A stretch of DNA of 64,000 nt, from NCBI GenBank assembly GCA_951802195.1, contig OX637627.1, positions 1,116,001 to 1,180,000 of the forward strand. Reading direction: 5' to 3'. Positions 1 to 10,500 of this stretch are shown here, in pieces. The position numbers were made by a program, and so were the translations under genes. The first letter of the stretch is position 1. Each line of letters begins with the position of its first letter. The notes beneath the pieces are model-generated. The model searched no databases, had not been told where the DNA came from, and saw only the letters and a program-made list of their open reading frames with translations. Origin of the DNA: Tausonia pullulans (taxonomy: Eukaryota > Basidiomycota > Tremellomycetes > Cystofilobasidiales > Mrakiaceae).

Positions 1-173
1 GGTGAGTGAGCGGAGAAAGCGACGAACCCTTGCACTTGATGACCTGAATGGATAGCGCGCCAGACGTCATCGCGAGGAGAATCAGCGACGGCTGCCGTCT
101 TTCCTGCGTCGTTCGAGGCAGACAATCACTGGCGGATGCGATGGATGCATACCTTTCCTTCGGTGGACGACAT
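1..173 (-). CDS. S-(hydroxymethyl)glutathione dehydrogenase / class III alcohol dehydrogenase, 5' end only
   Basis: Only the first two coding exons lie in the window; the gene runs off the left edge. Exon 1 (173 down to 153) encodes MSSTEGK and is followed by a GT donor. A 16-nt micro-exon (43 down to 28) encodes VIKCK plus one base, then a second GT donor starts an intron that leaves the window. MSSTEGKVIKCK matches the usual start of fungal class III zinc alcohol dehydrogenases (SFA1/FDH1/ADH5 type), which oxidise the formaldehyde-glutathione adduct in the cytosol. The catalytic and zinc sites are outside, so the call rests on the N-terminal signature alone. It is in tandem with the aldo-keto reductase, whose stop is 250 bp upstream. 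Confidence 0.72.
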
Positions 174-422
174 GGCTGGTAAACTGAAAAGAGTAATCGA
201 AGGGTTGGGAGAGAGGGTAGGTGATGGTTGAGGGACGATGAGAGTCGAGGGGCCGGCCTCCTTGTTCCTTTCCGCCTCCCTCACCCGTGCAAAAGTGGAG
301 GTCCAGCTCTGACCCTGACTCTCGCACGAACGCATGGTTATCGCTGACAGACTCAACTCACACAACCAATTTCATCGCCCTTGAAATCCAACTGAGACGT
401 CATATTTTGCAAGTAAACCCCG

Positions 423-2005
423 TCATAGAGCATTCGTGGGATTCCACTCGAGCGCGACCCTGCCCTCGTCCGACTCCTCTCCTTCGAGAGACATGCTATT
501 CAGCAAGGCCATATCCGCCTCGTCCAACTCGATTCCCTGGCCGCCGACGAAGTTCTCCCGGATGCGGCTTGCTACAGAAGAAGAAGAGGGAGGAAGGGAC
601 ATGAAGGGCGCGATCAGAATAGGCCAGTCGAAAAACTCGCGCAGCGTCGCCGCGCGTACCTGAGCCCGACTTGGGTAGGGGTGAAAAGCCTTTCGCCAGT
701 GACCATGATATGAGGACCGTCGGTACCGTCGCCGAATGCTGTAGGTGGTGAACAAATAGGCAGGGACCAATTGAAGTTACTCGCAAGCTTCTGAGCTTCT
801 GAACAATTCAACTCAACAAAGTACCTTTTCGCAGACGCTCTTGAGAGCGCGAGAGTTCCAGCCTCTGTCAGGCTTACCCTGCCAGCCAGCGCCTTCTCCC
901 AGGCTAGCAATGGACGACGGGCCTCTCATTAGCGGGCAGTACGCTTGAACCAAGATGCCCTGCTCGCGGCAGCTGGCGACAATGGCCGTTTGAGGAAGAT
1001 GTGGGTGGATCTCGATCTGATTGGCAACAGGATCAGGAAGACCCGCTTCGGCCAGTTGCCTGAGGTGGGCAACCCCGAAGTCTGCAGATGGGAGAGACGC
1101 GCACGTGTGAGCACTGCTCGTGGGTCACGAGATCAGACACGGGCTCACTCGACACTCCGGCAGCACGGACTCGACCTGTCCCGTTGTTGACAATCTCATT
1201 GAGGAAGCCCCATGTGGACTACGATTATGCTCACGCTTTGGTTAAGTCGATACCCAAGCAAAGAGTTCATCCGGCTGTAGCCATCTCACCTGACGCCGCT
1301 CGGGTGTCATCAGCGGAGAATGCAGAAGAAAGAGATCGATATAGTCTAATACAGGAAATCAGTGAGGAGACCCTGTGAGGAGCGATCAAGTGCGCATACG
1401 ATCGACTGACCAAGTCCAAGAGCCTTGTTGGAATCGTCCACACTGGCCTCGAGGCCCTTAAGATCATCGAAGCCGCGGTACACTTTGGTCGTTACGAAGA
1501 ACTCGGATCGTGAAATGCCGGACTGTTCGCGCGGGATAATCGAGCAGGGTGAGATAAGCATCGAACACATGCTCAAGAAAGGCATCGCGACGCAACTGCG
1601 GGTTCGCTAACCTCTCTAATGGCTTCTCCGACCTCTGTCTCGTTCTCGTCTGTAGCCCTGCATCAGTATTCGCTCATCACTTGACTTCATTCGTTGCCAG
1701 AGGCGGCTGCCCGATATGAGCTCGCGGCCGCCAAAGGCGGTCGGGAGACCGGAGTAGATGGCCACATAGGCCCCCTTCCCTCAGACCCATGCTCGCCAGA
1801 GGGCAAATGAGATAGAGAAAATCGCCGACTCAAGTCTCAACTCACAGAATTGGGCTGTGTCAAACTGTCGGTAGCCGACGGCAATCGCCTCGCGAATCGA
1901 AGTCTTGCAGGCCTCGCCCTGAAGTTGATACGTTCCGAAGCCGATCAACGGAATCTGATGGCCGTTGGCGAGCTTGGCGGTCCGCTGAACTTGAGCCTCT
2001 GACAT
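423..2005 (-). CDS. aldo-keto reductase
   Basis: NADPH-dependent aldo-keto reductase, predicted to reduce aldehydes or ketones in the cytosol. Exon 1 (2005-1846) encodes MSEAQVQR followed by the LANGHQIPLIGFGTYQL strand and FDTAQF with the catalytic Asp. Splicing to exon 2 (1649-1612) gives YENETEVGEAI, so the catalytic Tyr codon is split by the intron. Later exons give FFVTTKVYRG (catalytic Lys), YIDLFLLHSP (catalytic His), NQIEIHPHLPQ, and SWSLAKGFSPLPKS, the cofactor-binding segment. The last exon has SRIREN and ends NPTNAL. There are about seven introns. The start is the first in-frame ATG; the open frame above it has none. It is divergent from LPT1 with 372 bp between the chosen starts. 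The substrate cannot be told from sequence. Confidence 0.88.
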
Positions 2006-2377
2006 ATCAGCAATGAGAACGGAAGACGATTCGCCGTTAGAGAGGAAGAAAAACAACTTGGGGAGACAGTTGCACGACCCCACCTCCGGCCGCGTCGGCA
2101 AGTTCCGCTCCGCTTTATCCTTGACGACGCGACCGCTCCCTGGAGGGAGCACAGTCAGAGACGCAGAGTCAGAAGGTTGGCCTTTTCCACTCTGATGGAT
2201 ATCCGCAAACAAGTAGATGTGTGCAGTTCTCGGGGTCGCTGGAAGAATGATGAACGTGATGAACGTGATGGCAGCGAGGCAGCCGGCTCGTCCAGCCCAG
2301 CCCCGGCCCCGGCCTTCGCGCTCGCTCGCGCCGCCCGCCTTGGTTCAGCCGTTGACCACCAACTTCAGCTCGAGCCG
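2006..2377. promoter_or_regulatory. shared divergent upstream region of the aldo-keto reductase and LPT1 genes
   Basis: The 372 bp lies between two divergent start codons and must hold both 5' leaders and promoters. An in-frame ATG at 2195 could extend LPT1 by 61 residues rich in Ala, Pro and Ser. I see no convincing TATA box or named operator. Confidence 0.4.
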
Positions 2378-5374
2378 ATGACGCCCGGCATGCTCGACTC
2401 TTTCTTCCTCTATGTTGCAGACCTCCTCTCGACGCCCCCCGACCACATCAAGGTCCGTTTCTGCCCAAGCTCGAGGCACTCAGGTGCTGGCGGCGTGACC
2501 CGGTCTGACGCTTGACCTTGTCGACTGGCTGCCTTCCCTCTTTCCCTCTGCCTCTCCTTCCACCCTGTCATCCTCCACCACCTCAAACCCCGAATCTTGC
2601 TGCCTTCCAGCTCGTTACATGCTTGCTTGCTGCCTACCCTTTGTCTTCCCTGTATGTCAGGCTGCCAAAGGACCAGACGCGCCACTGGTTCTCGATCGGC
2701 GTCGCCCTGTTCTTCCTCGTCGGCGTCCTCAAACTCTACAATGGAACCGCCCAAGTGCTTGCCTCTATTGTCGGGACATACCTCATCGTCTGCTTCAACA
2801 GGACGGCTCGTATGCCGTGGCTTGTCTTCGCGTGAGTATAAAAACTAGATGTCGATCCTTGCCAGTGTCTCCTACGTTGTGTTGCCTGACTTGCGAGCCT
2901 TGTGCGTTCATGCGACATCCAGATTCACTATGACCCATCTGCTCTGCAAGTGAGTCAATCTCCGGATTATGTCCCTCACGGATCTCTCTCTCTGAGCATT
3001 TCCGACCACATCCAGCCACATCTACCGCACCATTCACGCTATCACCCCCGACGTCATCGAGATCACCGGCACCCAGATGGTCCTCGTCATGAAGGTAAAA
3101 AGACCTTTATTTGAGCCAGACAGGGGTCTTGTCCTAGAATGTTGACTGGTTCCACTGTTTCCAGCTCGTTTCTTTTGCCTGGGCCGTCGCAGACGGTCGC
3201 CGGGACGTGAACGTTCGTGCTTCTAAGCGTCCAGCCGTCTCGCACATGACCGAATCATTTTCGCTGACAGCCGTCGCTCGCTCCTCTTTCTCGTATTGTA
3301 CTGACCTGCCCGACACCAGGAGCTCGATGCGGCGCAACTTGCGACCCGCCTCACCAAGGTCCCTGGGCTCCACTCGTTCATCGGGTACTGCCTCTTCTTC
3401 CCTTCCATTCTCGTAGGCCCGTCTTTCGACTTTACCCTCTACCACTCGCTCGTCAATGGGACGCTCTTCCTCGACCCGCCAGATAGCAAGAAGAAAGACA
3501 AGTTGGTCTCCAAGAGCGTCATCCCCACGGGCAGGAAGCGCGTTGCCTACGTCCACATGGCCGTCGGCCTCGCCTTCATGACTGCCTACGCCCTCCTGGG
3601 TAGTAAAGCGACCTATTCTGGCGTTCTGGAGGACTCGTGGTGGACGTATGGAGTTGGTTTTAAGTACGTAACGCCTTCACGCGAACCTTGCTCTGCTATT
3701 TTGTGCTGATAACGCAACCATTTCCCAGGCTCCTCTACGTCCAGGCCTGTGGTTTCATGGCTCGTATCAAGTACTACGCGGTCTGGGAGCTCGCCGAGGT
3801 GAGAGTTTAGTTGGTAGATAGCACGCACGGCAAAAACGCCCTAACACCCGCATGTCTGCCACCAGGGTGCTGTCATCCTCTGTGGTCTCGGTTTCAACGG
3901 CTATGACCCCGTCACCGGACGCTCGCGCTGGAACCGTTGCCGCAACGTCGACATCCTTCGGATCGAGACTGCCGAGAACTACAAGGTCTGCCGGTCTCAC
4001 CGTGATCAAATGTTACCTGCAGCTTTGACTGACGACGCGCCTCTGCAGGTTCTCTTTGATAGCTGGAACATGCGCACGAGCGGTGAGTGTTTATTGCGCA
4101 AATTTAAGGGCCATTCTTGCTGATGTTGAACCAATAACAGTCTGGCTTCGCGAATGTGTCTACAAGCGCATCACGCCTAAAAATCAAAAGCCTGGTTTCC
4201 AGAGTAGCATCATCACGTTCATGACTTCGGCCCTCTGGGTGCGTAGGATGCAGGCGAGCGATTTGCGCAGTCCATAAGCGCTCGGCTGACCTTTGATTCT
4301 GGCGACACAGCACGGTACCCAACCTGGCTACTACAGTGAGCTTCTATACCACACACGTCATTCTTGGCTCACCATGCTTACTCTCTCGCGGTGTAACAGT
4401 ATCTTTTTTCCATGGTGGTATCCTCACTGCCCTCGGCAAGCTTTTCCGCCGCAATATGCGGCCCCTACTGCTCGAGCCAGCGGCGGGGCCCGTCTCAGCT
4501 GGCGCCGTCTCCGGCCAGATGGCCGGCTCTTCTCCAGTGCCCGCTTCAGTGCGCGGGCTGCTTAAGAAGGTCTATGACGCCTTGGGCTGGCTCTCTGTCC
4601 AGCTCACGCTCAACTACCTCGCCTCATCGTGCGTCCGTCATCCTGAGGGGATCGCGAGCTTCGAACGGTTCTCGGAAGAGACTAATCACTCGTCCGTCTT
4701 CCCAGTTTCATTCTTCTCGACTTGTCCTCCTGCTTCAAATTCTTTCAGCGGACTTGGTTCTATGGTGACGTCGCCATTATCCTCTCCTATGCGTAAGCGA
4801 TTTTTGCTGAACGCTGAGCACGATCAAACAATGAATGACGAAACGTGCACTCACACCAGCTTCTTCAAGTTGGGCGGCGGAGCTGCTCTCAAGGCAGCCT
4901 CGAAGCGGCAATCAGCTGGCCCGTTGCCGACCAAGCTGGGACACATCGATCTCAAGAAGCGCGACGACGAGACCCCAAACGACCTGGACCGGTCGGCGCA
5001 TCCTTCGATCGTCATCAGCCCGCCCATGCTCTCGCCTCCGGCCAGCAAGGTGCCTCTACCAAATCAGCTGCTCTCTGCGAGCCTGCCGGGCGCATCAGAC
5101 CCGATTGCGAGTGGGGCCGAGTCCAACATGTCGCCGAGCGGCGCTGAAAGTGCCGAGTCGAGTGAGACCTCGGACGACTGGGAGCACATCGGTTCGTGCT
5201 GCTATCACTTGATTTCGCGCATTGTGACTCTACCTTCCTCTCTGACGCGTGCCGAGGTTATTCTGCTTCTCAGGCGATAGCTTCCCGCCTCCAGCGGAGG
5301 CCGGGGGCATGGGCGGAGGGTTCGGCGCAGCTGAGAAAGTGCTCTCTTTCTCCTCCAAGTCGTTCACCTCTTAG
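2378..5374 (+). CDS. ALE1: lysophospholipid acyltransferase (MBOAT family, ALE1/LPT1 type)
   Basis: Polytopic ER membrane O-acyltransferase that re-acylates lysophospholipids in the Lands cycle. Spliced exons read in family order: MTPGMLDSFFLYVADLL, LPKDQTRHWFSIGVALFF, then HIYRTIHAITPD and ITGTQMVLVMKLVSFAW with DGR nearby. Next come GYCLFFPSILVGPSFDF, RIKYYAVWELAEGAV, and FDSWNMRTSVWLRE with the conserved Asn. TFMTSALWHGTQPGYY carries the MBOAT active-site His, reached through an intron directly before its codon. The C-terminal part (about 4860-5374) is a Ser/Pro-rich cytosolic tail ending SKSFTS. About a dozen introns are needed. Start choice is uncertain: ATG 2378 fits the family's short N-terminus, while ATG 2195 in the same frame would add a low-complexity extension. 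It converges on the SMP-30-like gene. Confidence 0.9.
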
Positions 5375-5588
5375 AGCGTTACCCCTTTCCCTCCACCTGT
5401 CTCTCTCGTTCGCGCGCGTGCTCTCACTCTATTTGTGTGTAGGGCGGATTCCCTGTTGCCATGCCTCCCCATCCTCACCCCTTCCGCCCGATAGCTATCT
5501 ATGCCCCCTTTTTTTTTGCGCACGCCCGATCCAAAGCAAGCCGACCAAGAGGTATCTAATTAGACGAGGGAGAGAACAAGACCCAAAC

Positions 5589-7228
5589 TCAACCCCGGAA
5601 GCGGAACTTCTCGCCACCTCGCTCGCCCTCAAGATGGAAGCTATAGAGGTCGCCGCCCTCTGGGAACCGGTCGGCGACCTCCTGGGTGCCGCCGTTGGTG
5701 GGGCCGGAGTTGGCCGTGGTGACGAAGAGGGTCGACATGTCGTCGCCGCCGAAGCAGCAGCAGCTGAGAGAGAGAGGGAGGCAGACAGTTTCAGTCGAGG
5801 CTCGTGCGGAAGACGAGCGAAAGAGGGATGGGCTGGCTGGCTGGCTGACGTAATGTTGGCAGCTTTGGGGAAGCGGATCTCAAGGTCGATCTCTCCTGAT
5901 GGCAAGTACTTGACAAGTCTGTTGCTCTTCCAGCCTAGATGCCCAGGGGCGTAAAGTCAGCCTCGGGAGACACAAGGCAACTTTGACACCGACTCACGAG
6001 AAACAAAGACGCTGCCGTCAACGCCCATGCACAGGCCATCGAAGCTGCCCCCATCGCCGAAAGTATTGGTCGCAAAGACCGACTTGTTGGAGAGCTTGCC
6101 CGTTTCGAGGTCGTAGTCGTACTTGTGGATCACGCCCCGAGGCGAGTCGACGTAGTACATGATCTTGTCGTCAGGGGACCAACCGGTGCCTGAGGAGGAA
6201 GTCAAGGGAGCGCTCGTTTCAGCTATCGCCAGGAACAGGACCGATCTCAACTGACCGTTCGAGCAGAGGACATCCTCGAGGAGGATCGTGACCTCCTTCG
6301 TCTCCGAATCAAGCGAGAAAAGCTGTCCGCGCGACTCGGTGTCGTCGCCCTCGACCCTGTCGGATAGCACGCACGCTTTCGGATCAGCTTCGTCTGTTTT
6401 TTTTTGTTTGTTTGTTTGTTTTTTTTTCCTTCAGAGAGCAAAGACGCCAGGATACTGACATGGTACCCGTGATGAAGCGACCCTTACGATCACAGACGCC
6501 GTCATTGAACCGGACGGTCTGCTTGTTGGACGCCGTCGCGACGACGGGCTCTGCGATGGCCTCCAGCTTGCCGTCAAACGTCCCGAAGGCGAGCGTTTTC
6601 TCGGCACCGCAGACAAACTGATGATGTGGTACTAGAGTTGTAGACAATTAGGTCAGCGCCGAGGCCCCATGCAAGTAGGTCGAAAAATGAACATGTGGAC
6701 GCAGCACGAACAGAAGCAACATTGCACGACGGCAGTTGACGGGTCAAAGAGGTGCGAGCGGCGAGGGGCAGACAGGTTAGGTTGGACAGGCCGAAAGGAG
6801 CGGAGGGAGCCGAGAGAGAGAGAGAGAGAACCGAGAACTGTCAGGCAAGATCTCCTCTTTGGGCGAACGGCCGGCGTAGGTGCAAGAAGCACGAGCCCAG
6901 CCCTTGACTTACTCCAGGCTGATCCTCCCTCAGGACGATGGATCCGAGCTGTTCAACGAGTTCGAGAGCAGAGCGGGCGTCAACAAACAGACGTCAGCGG
7001 TAAAGTCATGTCCGCTTGACCGACGTGGGATAAGCTGTCACTCACGCGAGGGCCTCCGTAGTTCTGCTTCGAGTGTTCGCCCGTCTTGGGGACGTAGGTG
7101 TGGATGTCAGACTTGTTGATGTCGACGAAGTAGAGCGTCTGGGTCCGCTGATCCCAGACGGGACCCTCGCCGAGTGAGGTCTGGCAGCGGATGAGGGGCT
7201 CTCCGGCGGTGATGATCTTGTGGGTCAT
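5589..7228 (-). CDS. SMP-30/gluconolactonase/regucalcin-like protein
   Basis: Six-bladed beta-propeller enzyme of the SMP-30/LRE family; known members hydrolyse sugar lactones with a bound divalent cation. The first exon starts MTHKIITAGEPL and contains LGEGPVWDQRTQTLYFVDI, with the metal-ligand Glu. Later exons give FNDGVCDRKGRFITGTM (metal-ligand Asn region), then GTGWSPDDKIMYYVDSPRG, YDYDLETGKL and GGSFDGLCMGVDGSVFVS. The last exon has FGGDDMSTLFVTTANSGP, where the Asp is the expected ligand or catalytic residue, and ends EKFRFRG. About five introns. One intron holds a T/TTTG run (6396-6428). Substrate specificity is not predictable; a lactonase is most likely. The gene is tandem with MED13, whose stop lies 356 bp upstream. 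Confidence 0.89.
6396..6428. repeat. poly-T / TTTG tract inside an intron of the SMP-30-like gene
   Basis: A run of T interrupted by four G residues at 4-nt spacing. On the transcribed strand it is an A-rich tract within an intron. It looks like simple-sequence slippage, with no coding role. Confidence 0.8.
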
Positions 7229-7584
7229 TAAGAGGGAGCTGAGGGAAGGAGAGGGAGATGGAGAGAATGTGCAGTTGCAGAGAGTGCTTGATGGTCGGGA
7301 GATAGGCATGAAGAGAGCCCGAACTCTCTCGCGCCGGCATTTCCCCGACGGACCGCCCGACCTATCCTCGGACCGACTGTCCGTCGTTTGCCTTGTGCTC
7401 GCTCTCTGAACCCGAGATACATGAACATGGGCGGAGCCAAAAATGGAAGCAACAGAACGAAAACAAAAAATCGTTGATTGTGGCATCTCGTCGTGAAGAA
7501 CGGAACTGTGACTAAGAAGGAATGCACTCAGAAAGAGGGAAGAAAAAAAATGCAGAAAGGAAGGAACCACCGCCGCGTGCTCAA
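7229..7584. other. intergenic region between MED13 stop and SMP-30-like start
   Basis: 356 bp between two tandem minus-strand genes; it holds the MED13 3' UTR and the SMP-30-like promoter. The open frames here are short and show no family resemblance. No TATA box or terminator hairpin stands out. Confidence 0.5.
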
Positions 7585-10500
7585 CTAAATACCCCACCCG
7601 CCCTTGGCAACAACCTCGACAACCTCGCGTATCGTCTCGACAGCCGCTAGGTGCAGCGGAAGCCGGCTCGCAGTCCTCCCGACAGCGCGCTCCCTCGCAA
7701 GCACAGCGAGAGAGTGGAAGTTATATGCAAGGTCACGTCTGAAGTTTGACGGAACGTCAGACGACGAGCTCGGCGAGGTGAAAGTGAGGAGGTGATGGAC
7801 AGAAAGCGAGATGAGCCCGTCCGACGATGCGGGCAGAACTGCCTGGACCTGTGCAGATGATGGGAACGGAACCGCGAGCAAGGTGAAGGTCGAGAGCGGG
7901 AGAATGGTGTTAGAGACCGCCGGTTGAGGCGACGAGCGAGCGTAATCTGGGATCGCCGACGGCGGCGAAAAAGGCGCCCGGTGTCGAGGGTAGATGACAA
8001 CAGCCGACTGAGATTTGTCCGCGTACGTCGGCGGGTGGAAGGCAAGCTCCTGCTGGATGGTCGTTGTGCTGCCTCGCAGGAGCAGCTGGGGATCGGGACG
8101 CGCCTCGGAGCAGGTTACATAAACTCGCATCTGAAACGCCAGCGTCGGTATCGTTCGTGCGAGGAGGGTGTCCCAGGCTTCAGCGAGAGAAAGGTCAGTC
8201 AGGACTCAGTAGGACACTCAGTAGCGGCAGAAAGCTCGACCAAGAGCAACTCACTTGCGATCTCGTTCCACTCCATCAAGCCAAGTTTGCAGACAACGAG
8301 CCTCCACTCTGTCGCAGCCCTTTTTGCAACCTCACTCGCAAACGCCCAAACCCTCGCGACCATCCACTCATCGGAGGACCCGCCCTCCATCCTCCAAACC
8401 TTGGCCTCGCTCGCCTGGCCCCGCTCGTCCGTCGCGCTCGCAACCAGCCACTCGCCGGATTCGGAGATGGCGTACCCGACGTGAAGCAGCTGGTGTCGGT
8501 CGAGAAGGCTCGCGGGTGGCGGTGGCCAAGCGAGTGCAAAGCGGGCCCTGATGGGTTCGGTCCGAGCGAGCTGGAAGGCTGGGACTTGCATCGCCGCCGT
8601 GACGTCGAGATCGTTGGGAAACATCGGCCGAGGGACGAGGCGCTCAACCTGGCAGAGGAGTCGATCATACACGCTTCGGGCGACGGCGGAGAGCGAGGCG
8701 GCGGAGGAAAGGGCGTAGGGCTCGTCGAGGACGACCGAGGAGGGGATGAGGTGGCAGAGGAAGCGGTCGAGGGAGCGCGAGGTAGAGTGCGAGGCTGTGA
8801 TGGACTTGGTGAGGTGATGCTCGAGATCGCGAAGGTTGAAGGTGGGCGATTGGAGTGTGCGAGGAGAAATAATATAGAAAACGACGTGAGGCGCCTGGTA
8901 GGCGAGCTCCGCAATAACCGAGCCTGAAGGAAAGTAAGTTGGAGATGAGGATCAGCGACTATTCAAAATTCATGGCCTCGAAAGCGACTGACTGATCGAC
9001 TCCGAGAGACAAGTGTGGTCTACGGCCAGGAGGCCAGACTGAACGCCAGCGACAGATGCAGCAACATGCTTTCCGAAGCCCCGAGACTGTAAGTGTAGCA
9101 ATCAACGGTCAGCCGATTGAGCTCGGACAAACAGGAAACCCGAGCGCCACCAACCTCATACGCCTCTCCCATCTGCCCCAGCCACTTTTTCACTTGGGCG
9201 TTGAGTGCCGGTCCCGTCGACTCATAGACGGCGAACGCGAGCACGTCCTTGCGGCCGCCGACGGGGCCGAGCGAGAGTTTGTCCCAGAATCGAGTCGCCA
9301 CGGGCGATGCCTTGATAACAGCGCCGCGGTGGCCAAGATCTAGGAGAGGAGCCGAGAAAGTGGAAAGGAGCGAGTCTGGGGGGACGAAGGAACCGTCGAG
9401 CGAATCTTTTGACGGAGGGAGTTTGTTAGCACACCAATAATTAGGGGCGGCCAGAGTGCTCTCAGTATTGCTTACCTGTGATGCGAAGGAAGGAGAGAAG
9501 AGACCTTGAATCTTCGGGGTCTCGGAAGATAGACATGGCTTTGGAGATGATCGAGAGGTCGGCAGCGAGAACTTCAAAAGGAAACCGAGAGCGTCAGCTC
9601 GAGCACCCCTTCTACAGACGCGAACCAACATGGCAGGACGTACCTGGTTCTGAACCACTCGAATCCGCAGGCGCCATCTGATGGTCCTTGAGAAATTCTG
9701 GCAGCACAAGCGGGTTCTCAATCGCTTCTTTAGCCATCCAAGCCGCGAGCCTCTGAATGTCCTCCGACGTTGTCTCCCTTGGCGCCGATCCGAACGGCGG
9801 GCTCGTCGGCGTTGGCGCCCAGGCGGGGGTGCTTGCAACAGGCGTACCTCCCACAGAGGGCGCGACGCCAATCCCGCTGCCTCCGAGAGGCATCAAGGGA
9901 GGCCGAAGCCCAGTCGACATTGTCGGGAGACGCGACGCAGGCGCCGAGGGAAGGACGCCCGTTGCAAAGTATTGGACGAGATCGGGTCCGAGCGAGAGAC
10001 GACCAACATCGTTCTCGTCCGTCGACCGCGCGTCGGCTTCCCGACTGAGACCGGGCAGGCTCCGAATAGGCTTGCGGTTGAGAAGGGTCGCGCCGAAGCC
10101 CAGCTCGGGAGTGTCCAAGTCGTCATCTTCGTCAGAGACTTCGGCGCGGACAAAGCCCATCCCACCGGCCGACAGTCGAAGCCGACGGTCTAGGTCGCCC
10201 GTGAGACGGCGGTGTTCCCGCGCAAGCTCACCAGACGTCTGCTGATGGGGCCGACGCGTCGAGGCGCTCTGCAGGCGACGAACGATCCCAAACTTAGGGT
10301 TCGAGAGTCGCTCGTACGCTGACCGAAGGTCGCGGGGCGCCTCCATATCAGTGTGAAAGCCGCGGAAAGAGCAAGGGAGGCTCCCAGGCTTCCACGCCGC
10401 CCGCAACGTTGGTTTGCTCTCCGACGCGCGCCGTTTGGACCGGTACCGAGGCTGAGACGTCTGCGGACGGCGCCAGCGCGGGGAATCATCGTCGAGGTCC

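Noticed and set aside
8064-8927. 287-codon plus-strand open frame opposite the MED13 3' exons
   Set aside because: Antisense shadow of Med13 C-terminal exons, which show real family motifs on the minus strand.
9757-10245. Overlapping plus-strand open frames opposite the central MED13 exon
   Set aside because: Composition follows the antisense of the Ser/Pro linker; no start context or conserved motif.
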